From Micromonospora violae (GTDB taxonomy: Bacteria; Actinomycetota; Actinomycetes; Mycobacteriales; Micromonosporaceae), in the NCBI RefSeq assembly GCF_004217135.1, contig NZ_SHKK01000001.1, positions 2,604,001 to 2,668,000 of the forward strand: 64,000 nt of DNA. The letters are read 5' to 3'. The notes under the pieces were generated by a model, which worked only from the letters and a program-made list of their open reading frames with translations, was not told the DNA's origin and made no database searches. Of the stretch, positions 1-7,900 are shown in pieces; positions within the stretch are counted from its first letter, which is position 1, and every line of letters starts with the position of its first letter. Both the position numbers and the translations under genes were made by a program.

Positions 1-261
1 CGTCGGGTGATCTCGGAGTTCGCCAGGCGTACGCCCGCTCCCCGCTCCGACGCGGCGGCGGCGCACCAGCTGACCGCGCGGGAGACCGAGATCGTGGAGT
101 TGCTCGCGCAGGGCCTGTCGAACGTCGAGATCGCCGAGCGGCTCTTCATCGAGACCAGCACTGTCAAGTCGCACCTCGGGCGTGCCATGGCGAAGATCGG
201 CGCGCGGGATCGGCTACAGACCGTCGTGTGGGCGTACCAGAACGGTGTGGTCCACCGGTGA
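1..261 (+). CDS. LuxR-family C-terminal DNA-binding domain, 5' end missing
   Basis: The reading frame is open from base 1 and ends at the TGA at 259-261, so the gene starts before the window. The 87 visible residues contain a complete LuxR/GerE helix-turn-helix: the LTARE-EIVELLAQGLSN-EIAERL start, the STVKSHL recognition helix and a short C-terminal tail. This is the DNA-binding end of either a NarL-type response regulator or a large LuxR regulator; the part that would decide (receiver or ATPase domain) lies outside. An internal ATG at 7 is in frame but would leave no sensory domain, so it is not taken as the start. Confidence 0.85.
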   Translation, partial: RRVISEFARRTPAPRSDAAAAHQLTARETEIVELLAQGLSNVEIAERLFIETSTVKSHLGRAMAKIGARDRLQTVVWAYQNGVVHR

Positions 262-373
262 GCCGCGCCTTTCCGCCGTTGACCCGACGTCGAGAGTGGA
301 CATTGCCGGGGTAGCATCCCGCTCGTACCGCTGTGGTGACCTCCAGCTGACGACCCCTCGATAGGAGCCAGGC

Positions 374-1171
374 ATGGCCGGCCCGGACCCCGAACTCGCC
401 GCGAAACTTCAACCCGACGTGCCGCACGCGGCACGAATCTGGAACTACTGGATGGGTGGCAAGGACAACTTCCAGTCCGACCGGGCTGCCGGCGACGCCG
501 TCGCGGAGGTCTACCCGGAGATCGTCGTGATGGCGCAGCAGTCGCGGGTGTTCCTGGAGCGGACGGTACGGTACCTGGCGGCCGAGGCGGGCATCCGGCA
601 GTTCCTGGACATCGGCACCGGCCTGCCCAGCATGCAGAACACGCACGCGGTCGCCCAGGGCATCGCGCCCGACTCGCGGATCGTCTACGTGGACAACGAC
701 CCGATGGTGCTGGTGCACGCTCGGGCGCTGCTGGCCAGCACGACGTCGGAGGGGGTCACCACCTACGTTCCGGCCGACTACCACGACCCGGAGAAGATCC
801 TGGCCGAGGCGGCGCAGACGCTCGACTTCGATCAGCCCATCGCCGTGATGTACATGGGCGTGATGGGCTACGAGCCCGACCTGGACGTGGTGCGCTCGAT
901 CGTCGGTCGCACGATGGACGCGATGCCGTCGGGTAGCCACCTCGTGTTCTGGGACGGCACCAACACCAGCCCGGCGGTGGTCGCGGGTGCCGAACGGCTG
1001 GCGCAGAGCGGCGGGGTCCCGTACATCCTGCGCAGCCCGCAGGAGCTGGAGAGTTGCTTCGACGGCCTGACCATGGTGGATCCGGGCCTGGTGCCGATCC
1101 CGCTGTGGCGACCGGACGCGGCGGACGCCGTCGGGATCGACGCCTACGGGGCCGTGGCCCGCAAGCCCTGA
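374..1171 (+). CDS. SAM-dependent methyltransferase (DUF574 type)
   Basis: A 265-residue protein of the actinobacterial DUF574 / Methyltransf_19 family. The N-terminus has the family's ARIWNYWMGGKDN signature, followed by a Rossmann-type motif I (FLDIGTGLP, about residue 77) and the acidic YVDNDP at the end of the second strand (about residue 104), the expected SAM-ribose contact. The family is common and usually multicopy in actinomycetes, and its substrate is generally unknown. ATG 374 is preceded by AGGAG with good spacing, and a TAGCAT box at 312-317 could be the -10 element. It is monocistronic and converges on the CBM2 gene across a strong hairpin. Confidence 0.85.
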   Translation: MAGPDPELAAKLQPDVPHAARIWNYWMGGKDNFQSDRAAGDAVAEVYPEIVVMAQQSRVFLERTVRYLAAEAGIRQFLDIGTGLPSMQNTHAVAQGIAPDSRIVYVDNDPMVLVHARALLASTTSEGVTTYVPADYHDPEKILAEAAQTLDFDQPIAVMYMGVMGYEPDLDVVRSIVGRTMDAMPSGSHLVFWDGTNTSPAVVAGAERLAQSGGVPYILRSPQELESCFDGLTMVDPGLVPIPLWRPDAADAVGIDAYGAVARKP

Positions 1172-1179
1172 CCGAGCCT

Positions 1180-1226
1180 GACGTCCGCCCCGCTCCCGCC
1201 GTCGCGCGGGCAGCGGGGCGGACGTC
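1180..1226. terminator. Bidirectional hairpin terminator
   Basis: A 15-bp perfect stem (1180-1194 with 1212-1226) continues into an inner 5-bp stem (1195-1199 with 1206-1210). It fills the gap between two convergent genes. There is no T-run, as is common in actinobacteria. Confidence 0.7.
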
Positions 1227-1228
1227 GG

Positions 1229-1957
1229 TCACCGGGCGCAGCTCATGGTCAACCCGTCGGGGACCGCGCCGGTGCTCACCAGCAGACCGAACGTCGTCGA
1301 CCCGTCCAGCGCCAGCGTCCCGTTGTAGGGGGCGTTGCGGACCGTGATGTCGGCGCCGACCGTCTCGACCACGCCACCCCAGACCGACTGGACCCGCTCG
1401 TCACCGGACCACCGCCAGGAGACGCGCCACTGGTCCAGCGGTTCCCTGCCGGTGTTGCGGACCGTGACCGTGGCGACGAAACCGTTGCCCCAGCGGGCGT
1501 CGATCGTGGCGGTCGCCCGGCACGAGGCCAGCGGGGCGGTCCGGGCCGACCCGATCAGGTACGGATCCCGCTTGCCGTCGGGATCGCTGAACCGGTACCA
1601 GTACTCCGTGTCGGGCATCAGCCCTTCGATGGTCACCGTACCCGTGCGCTCCGGCCCGGAGACGGCCTCGGCGACCGGCTCGCGCCACTGTTGGGCGTCC
1701 TCGCGGCTGGCGAAGAGGCTGACGGTCATCGGCGGGTCGTAGCCGCAGGGCGGGCGGAAGAAGATCGAGTACGAGATGGTCACGCTCGTGGTGGTGACTC
1801 CGGCGACGCCCCCGGTGATCGGCAGAGCCGGTGGGCAGGCGATGGTCGGCGACGGGGTCGGTGTGGCCGACGGGGTGGGGGTCGCCTCGGTGCCGTTGGT
1901 CGTTGCGGTCCAGACGGTCAGCGCCATGGTGGTGACAGCGAGGAACGTGCGAAGCAT
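1229..1957 (-). CDS. Secreted CBM2 (cellulose-binding-like) protein
   Basis: A 242-residue protein. ATG 1957 is chosen because a GGAGG motif lies just upstream and the next residues form a signal peptide; the frame stays open further upstream but that extension has no such signal. Order of parts: signal peptide, short Thr/Pro linker, a fibronectin-III-like domain (about 45-135, with the typical PDTEYWYRF turn), then a carbohydrate-binding module family 2 domain to the C-terminus with paired Cys and conserved Trp (W-NGF, W-VSW-W). No catalytic domain is present, so it probably binds a polysaccharide or acts as an accessory protein. It follows the winged-helix gene on the same strand with a 225-base gap. 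Confidence 0.8.
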   Translation of the reverse strand: MLRTFLAVTTMALTVWTATTNGTEATPTPSATPTPSPTIACPPALPITGGVAGVTTTSVTISYSIFFRPPCGYDPPMTVSLFASREDAQQWREPVAEAVSGPERTGTVTIEGLMPDTEYWYRFSDPDGKRDPYLIGSARTAPLASCRATATIDARWGNGFVATVTVRNTGREPLDQWRVSWRWSGDERVQSVWGGVVETVGADITVRNAPYNGTLALDGSTTFGLLVSTGAVPDGLTMSCAR

Positions 1958-2182
1958 CGGTACCTCCGTGGTTGCCGGGGCACCGATGACCGAGGTGGTA
2001 GCCGGTGCCGCGCTCGGGTGTCCGGCCGCCGACGAGGGCTGCCCGGCACGGGCGGCATGGCCACCCCGTGCGCCCCGCGGACCGGAGGAGTTCTGGTGCG
2101 CGCTGGCTCCCCGAGCACGACCGAACCACAGCATGGCAGTCGACGACCATCGATACAAGCTGGTCCCGAATGCGCTGGCTGG

Positions 2183-3280
2183 TCACCGGGGAGACGGATC
2201 GATCCGCACCCGATCGCTCTCGTTGTCGGAGAGGAAGGCGGCCAACGCCTGCCCCTCCTCGGCCACGGCATCCCGCTCCGTTCGGGAGAGACCGCCCAGT
2301 GGGCTGACGGTCACCGCACCCGACTCGACGCGCCAGGTCGCCGCGACCCGGCCGTCGACGAGCACCACGCGCTCGCCGGCCACCGAGAGGAGACGGTGCG
2401 CGTCGTCGATGATCCGGCTGCGGTCGTGGTAGCCGAGGATCGCGTTGTCGAACGCCGGCAGGAACCGCACCGGGGCGGGGGTGTCCGCGTCGGGGCGGGG
2501 CGCGTCGGGGAGGTCGATCAGCTTCCGACCCCGCTCGTCGCGGAAGGTCACCAACTCTTCGCGGAGCGCGGTCACCGCGGCTGGCAGTCCGGCGAGACCG
2601 CACCAGGCGCGCAGGTCGGCCGTGGTCGCCGGGCCGAACGCGGCCAGGTAGCGGCGGACGAGCAGTTGGCCGACCGGATCGGCACCCACCGCGGTGGGCG
2701 GGGCGACCTCCCGGCCCAGCCACGCGGAGAGCGGAACGTACCGTGCGCCCGCCTTCGCCCGCCACACCCCGCGCGGTGGCAGCTGAGTCATCGGGAGCAG
2801 CGCCACCGCCATCTCGCCCAACGCCCGTGGCCCCGGCGTCGGCCACCGCTCGCTGAGCGCCCGCCCGATCTCGGGCATCGACCGGGGCTCACCGTCGGCC
2901 AGCACTGCCCGGGTGGCGGCGGCGAGATCGTCGAGGTCGACCCCGTCGAGCTCGCTGCGGTAGACCCCGAACACGCGTTGGCGCAGCATGGCATCGTGAC
3001 GGCTGCGCCAGGCCACGGCGTCGTCGGCGACGAGCAGGTGGACGGTGCGGCGCATGAGGGGGGTACGCACCACCTGTCGCTGGGTCAGCAGCGTCGAGAG
3101 CACCGCCGGGTCGAACGCGCGCAGCCGCGACCACAGCCCGACGAACGGTTCCTGCGGCTCCTGGGCCTGGAGGCCACCGAGGTGGGCGACGGCGTCGAGG
3201 GCCGGCAGGTCGGCGCGGTCGAGCAGCAACTGTCGGGCGAGCATCGCGCGGTTGAGCACACGGCTGTCGAGAATGGTCAT
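2183..3280 (-). CDS. AlkZ-like winged-helix (HTH_42) DNA glycosylase family protein
   Basis: A 365-residue protein of the HTH_42 / COG3214 family. Members include E. coli YcaQ and Streptomyces AlkZ, glycosylases that remove bulky or crosslinked DNA adducts. Near residue 35 is HLGGLQAQ; Q38-A-Q40 matches the catalytic Q-x-Q motif reported for AlkZ-like enzymes. Other family hallmarks are LMRRTVHLL (about 75) and the late PAFDNAILGYHDRSRI block. Many members are still annotated only as 'winged helix DNA-binding domain-containing protein', so glycosylase activity is inferred from the motif. ATG 3280 begins with the conserved N-terminal segment. Confidence 0.8.
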   Translation of the reverse strand: MTILDSRVLNRAMLARQLLLDRADLPALDAVAHLGGLQAQEPQEPFVGLWSRLRAFDPAVLSTLLTQRQVVRTPLMRRTVHLLVADDAVAWRSRHDAMLRQRVFGVYRSELDGVDLDDLAAATRAVLADGEPRSMPEIGRALSERWPTPGPRALGEMAVALLPMTQLPPRGVWRAKAGARYVPLSAWLGREVAPPTAVGADPVGQLLVRRYLAAFGPATTADLRAWCGLAGLPAAVTALREELVTFRDERGRKLIDLPDAPRPDADTPAPVRFLPAFDNAILGYHDRSRIIDDAHRLLSVAGERVVLVDGRVAATWRVESGAVTVSPLGGLSRTERDAVAEEGQALAAFLSDNESDRVRIDPSPR

Positions 3281-3334
3281 CGGGTCCTCTCGGTCGACCT
3301 CATTGTCCGACCCGGGCCGACAGTCCGGGGTACG

Positions 3335-3375
3335 CGACGTCGCCCCGTCCGGCGAGACCGGGCGGGGCGACGTCG
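3335..3375 (-). terminator. Hairpin terminator after the phosphodiester glycosidase gene
   Basis: A 13-bp perfect stem (3335-3347 with 3363-3375) has an inner CCGG/CCGG pairing in its loop. It lies just downstream of the minus-strand gene ending at 3390 and before the next minus-strand gene. Confidence 0.6.
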
Positions 3376-3389
3376 AGCGGGTGGACTGA

Positions 3390-4640
3390 TCAGTGCCTGC
3401 CCACGAAGATCCCGATGCCGTTGGCGACCATTCGCTCCGTACCGTCGGACGGGCTGTTGCGGGCGGTGGCCACGGCCTGGCCCGGCTCGCGGACGGCGAC
3501 CGTGCTCGAACCGCCGCCGTCGAGGTTCACCGCGGCGTCCGCGCCGAGCGAGCGCATCAGGTCGGCCAGTTCGGCGATCGTGAACCCGGTGCTGGCCGGG
3601 GCGCGACCAGCCAGGGCGACCAGGTACACGGTCCGGCCGTCAGGGCTGACGCCGGCCGCGCTGCGCACGGCGGCGGTCTTGGTGTCCAGCCCGGCCAGCG
3701 GCGCACCGTCGCGCAGGATCGGCGCGCCACCGACCGCGAAGGTCAGCTTCGGGTTGCCGGCGGAGGTGAGCTTCTCGTGCACCTGCACCCGGTCGCCGAC
3801 GGCGAGGTCGTCGAGCGCGTCCGCGCCGCCCTCCCGGCCGACCAGCACCTGGGTGCCGGCCGGGATCGCGCCCGCGCCGGGCGTCTGGCTCACCGCGGTC
3901 ACCACGCCGTCGCGGACGGTCACCTCGTAGGTGTGGGTGCTGCACGGGTCGCTGCGACTGGTGTCGGTGCCGCAGGTGGACCGGGTCCGGGAGGCGGTGC
4001 CCCACCCGGCGGTGAACAGGCCGACACCGTCGACCGGCAGGGCGTACTGGTTGAGGCCGCTCAGGGCGATGGTGTCCTTCCCGCTGCGCACCTCGCCGTC
4101 CAGGCTCAGGGTGTCGACGCGCGCCTTGCCGTTCACGCCGACGCCGAACACGTCGCGGGTCGAGGTGCCGGGGGCGAGAGCGGGGCCGAACCGCTGTGCC
4201 GTCGGCACCGCGAACTTCAACTCCTCGCCGTCGGCGATCTCGGGGCCGGACGACGAGTAGGTCGGGGTGACGCCGGCGTGCGTCTCGCTGTTGTTGAAGA
4301 AGTCGCCGTTGACGCCGGCGATGGCACCCTGCTCGTTCGTCATCGCCGAGACGACCTTGCGTTGCGCCACCGCGTCGGGGTGCAGCAGGTCCAGGGAGAC
4401 CTGGTTCTTCCTGAGGTCAGCGGTGAGGAGGTAGCCGACGGTGACGCCTCGGGGCGTGGTCACCTCGAACGAGCCGTACGTGACGCCCGGGGCGAGCTGC
4501 TGGGTCGAGGTGACGGTGATCGGGGTGCCCGTTGCGGGTACCGTGGCGGCGTGGGCGACGCCGGCCGGCGTCACGAGCGTGGTGAGTCCCGCCGCGAGCA
4601 GCAGCGCCAGACATGGGCGTCCGAGGTGCAGTGACCTCAT
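3390..4640 (-). CDS. Secreted phosphodiester glycosidase family protein (NAGPA/DUF2233)
   Basis: 416 residues, starting at ATG 4640 with a GGAG motif upstream and a clear Sec signal peptide (hydrophobic run, cleavage near AHA-ATVP around residue 31). The rest is a phosphodiester glycosidase (pfam09992) domain: a GVNGDFFNN motif around residue 115, and the C-terminal VNLDGGGSS motif that contributes to the active site / metal site in this family. The type member, human uncovering enzyme, removes GlcNAc from phosphodiesters. Bacterial members act outside the membrane on sugar-phosphodiester polymers such as teichoic-acid-like substrates; the substrate here is unknown. A hairpin follows the stop. 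Confidence 0.8.
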   Translation of the reverse strand: MRSLHLGRPCLALLLAAGLTTLVTPAGVAHAATVPATGTPITVTSTQQLAPGVTYGSFEVTTPRGVTVGYLLTADLRKNQVSLDLLHPDAVAQRKVVSAMTNEQGAIAGVNGDFFNNSETHAGVTPTYSSSGPEIADGEELKFAVPTAQRFGPALAPGTSTRDVFGVGVNGKARVDTLSLDGEVRSGKDTIALSGLNQYALPVDGVGLFTAGWGTASRTRSTCGTDTSRSDPCSTHTYEVTVRDGVVTAVSQTPGAGAIPAGTQVLVGREGGADALDDLAVGDRVQVHEKLTSAGNPKLTFAVGGAPILRDGAPLAGLDTKTAAVRSAAGVSPDGRTVYLVALAGRAPASTGFTIAELADLMRSLGADAAVNLDGGGSSTVAVREPGQAVATARNSPSDGTERMVANGIGIFVGRH

Positions 4641-4983
4641 TGCCGCTCCTTTCCTGTTCCTGGCCTGGGCCGGGATGGTGGAGCCGGGCCGGCGGTCGAC
4701 CGGCCCGACGATGATCTTCCTGGCCAGCCGATCATCCGGGAGTGAACGCGGGAGGCGGGGAACGTGAACCGCCCGCACCGTATTGATCAACTACCGGAGC
4801 GGCGAGTGCGGGTCGGCGGGTTCGCGGGGGTGCCAAAAAGTTTTGTGCACTTCCTACAACTGAGGGACGGTTGGTTCGGTGGTTGCGCCATAGCGCCGGC
4901 AGCCGCCACGCGGAAAGGTGATCACTGCTGGGAGCCGTCGTCTCACGGCATGCAGGTCGACGTCTAGCTAAGGGGTCTTTCGG
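4641..4983. other. Divergent intergenic region without a recognised gene
   Basis: 343 bases between the divergently transcribed glycosidase and carboxylase genes. They must contain promoters in both directions, but no confident -35/-10 pair was found. An AT-richer patch lies at about 4834-4865. A 67-codon frame at 4764-4967 has no recognisable family or ribosome-binding site and is not called. Confidence 0.4.
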
Positions 4984-7900
4984 GTGTTCAACCGTGTCGC
5001 CATCGTCAACCGTGGTGAAGCCGCCATGCGGCTCATCCACGCGGTCCGCGAGTTGGCCGCGGAGACCGGCATCCAGCTCGAAACGGTGGCTCTCTACACC
5101 GACGTCGACCGCAACGCCACATTCGTCCGCGAAGCGGACATCGCCTACGATCTCGGCCCTGCGTCAGCGCGTCCGTACCTCAATCTGGCGGTGCTGGAAC
5201 GCGCCCTGACCGAGACCGGGGCCGACGCCGCGTGGGTCGGCTGGGGCTTCGTCGCCGAGGACCCGGCGTTCGCCGAGCTGTGCGAGAAGATCGGCGTCAC
5301 CTTCGTCGGGCCGAGCGCGGACGCCATGCGCCAGCTCGGCGACAAGATCGGCTCGAAGCTGATCGCCGAGAAGGTCGGCGTGCCCGTCGCGCCGTGGAGC
5401 CGCGGTGCCGTCGAGACCCTCGCCGCCGCCCAGTCGGCGGCGGCCGAGATCGGCTACCCGCTGATGCTGAAGGCGACCGCCGGCGGCGGCGGGCGCGGCA
5501 TCCGCGTGATCAGGAACGAAGCCGAGCTGGTCGACGCGTACGAGCGCACCAGCCAGGAGGCGGCACGGGCGTTCGGCAGCGGCATCGTGTTCCTGGAGCG
5601 CCTGGTCACCGGGGCGCGACACGTCGAGGTCCAGGTGATCGCCGACGGGCAGGGCACCGCGTGGGCGCTCGGCGTCCGCGACTGCTCGGTGCAGCGACGC
5701 AACCAGAAGGTCATCGAGGAGTCGGCGTCGCCGGTGCTCGACCCGGCCCAGGCCGCCGAGTTGAAGGCGTCGGCCGAGCGGCTGGCGGTGGCGGTCGGTT
5801 ACCGCGGCGCGGCGACCGTCGAGTTCCTCTACCACCCCGGTGACCGGTTGTTCGCGTTCCTGGAGGTCAACACCCGCCTCCAGGTGGAGCACCCGATCAC
5901 CGAGCTGACCACCGGGTTTGACCTGGTCAAGGCCCAGCTGCACGTCGCCTCCGGTGGGCGGCTGGAGGGTGCGCCACCCGCCGAGCGCGGGCACGCCATC
6001 GAGGCGCGGCTCAACGCCGAGGACCCCGACCGCGACTTCGCGCCGTCGCCCGGACGGATCGCCCGGCTGGACCTGCCCAGTGGCCCCGGCATCCGGGTGG
6101 ACACCGGCGTCAGCGAGGGTGACACCATTCCGGCCGACTTCGACTCGATGATCGCGAAGATCATCGCGTACGGCCGTGACCGCGACGAGGCGCTCGGCAA
6201 GCTGCGCCGGGCGATGGCGAACACCACGGTGATCATCGAAGGTGGGGCGACGAACAAGAGCTTCGTGCTCGACCTGCTCGACCAGCCCGAGGTGATCGAC
6301 GCCAGCGCCGACACCGGCTGGATCGACCGCGTCCGCGCCGAGGGCCGGCTCGTCACACACCGCCACTCCGCGGTCGCCCTGGCGGCCGCCGCCATCGAGG
6401 CGTACGAGGAGGAGGAGCGCGTCGAGCGGCAACGCCTGCTGTCGACGGCGGCCGGCGGACGCCCGCAGGTGCAGCACGCCAGCGGCCGACCGTTGGACCT
6501 CAAGCTGCGCGGCGTCGGTTACCGCACCCGGGTGGCGCGCGTCGGCGCGCACCGCTTCCGGGTCGGTATCGAGACCGGTCCGGTCGTCCGCACCGCCGAC
6601 GTCGAGCTCGACCGCTTCGACCGGCACACCGGTCAGATCGTGGTCAACGGCATCCGCTACCGCCTGCTCACCGGCACGTACGGGCCGACCCACCTGGTCG
6701 AGGTGGACGGCGTCACCCACCGGGTCAGCCGGGACGAGGGTGGTGTGCTGCGCTCCCCGATGCCCGCGCTGGTCGTCGCCACGCCGCTGGAGGTCGGCGC
6801 CGAGGTCGAGGCGGGCGCGCCGGTGCTGGTGCTGGAAGCGATGAAGATGGAGACGGTGCTGCGGGCGCCGTTCAAGGCGCGGCTGAAGGAGTGCGCCGTC
6901 TCGGTGGGCAGCCAGGTGGAGGCGGGTGCGCCGTTGCTGCGCCTGGAACCCCTGGCCGACGACAGTGACGCCGCCGAGGACGTCACGGCCACCGCGGCGG
7001 TCGAACTGGACCTGCCCACCTCCGCCGACGAGCTGTCCGCCGACGAGCGCAGCCGACGCGGTCAGGAGGACCTGCGCGGTCTGCTGCTCGGCTTCGACGT
7101 CGACCCGCACGACGACCGTCGGGTGCTCGACGGCTACCTCACCGCCCGCCGCGCGGCCACCGACGCCGGGCACCGCCCGCTCGCCGCCGAACTCGACCTC
7201 CTCACCGTGTTCGCCGACCTGAGCGAGCTGAGCCGCAACCGGCCCACCGGTGAGGACGGCGGCGCGCACGTGCACAGCGCCCGCGAGTACTTCCACACCT
7301 ACCTGCAGAGCCTCGACGTCGAACGCGCCGGCCTGCCGGACGCTTTCCAGGCGCGGCTCGCCAAGGCGCTCGGCCACTACGGTGTCACCGACCTCGACCG
7401 CAGCCCCGGCCTCGAAGCCGCTGTGTTCCGGATCTTCCTGGCCCAGCAGCGCGCGTCCGCCGACGCCACCGTCGTCGCGACGCTGCTGCGCGCCTGGCTG
7501 CGGGAGACCCCGCCGGACGAGACGCTGCGCGAGCCGGCCGGTCTCGCCCTGGAGCGGCTGATCGCCGCGACGCAGGTCCGCTTCCCCGTCGTCGCGGATC
7601 TCGCCCGCGGCGTGGTGTTCGCCTGGTTCGCCCAGCCGCTGCTGCGTCGCAACCGCGCCCGGGTCTACGCGGAGGTCCGGGGTCACCTGCGGCACCTGGA
7701 CGCGCACCCGGACTCGCCGGACCGCGCCGAGCGCATCGCCGAGATGGTGCGCAGCACCGAACCGTTGGTCCGGCTGCTCGGCCAACGGCTCGTCCGCGAC
7801 CACCTCGACAACGCGGTCATGTTGGAGGTGCTGACCCGGCGGTACTACGGCAACCGGGCGCTCACCAGCGTGCGTACCCGCGACGTCGCGGGCTGCACGT

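Noticed and set aside
4764..4967. A 67-codon frame in the gap before the carboxylase gene
   Set aside because: No ribosome-binding site, no family resemblance, and it occupies the expected promoter region.
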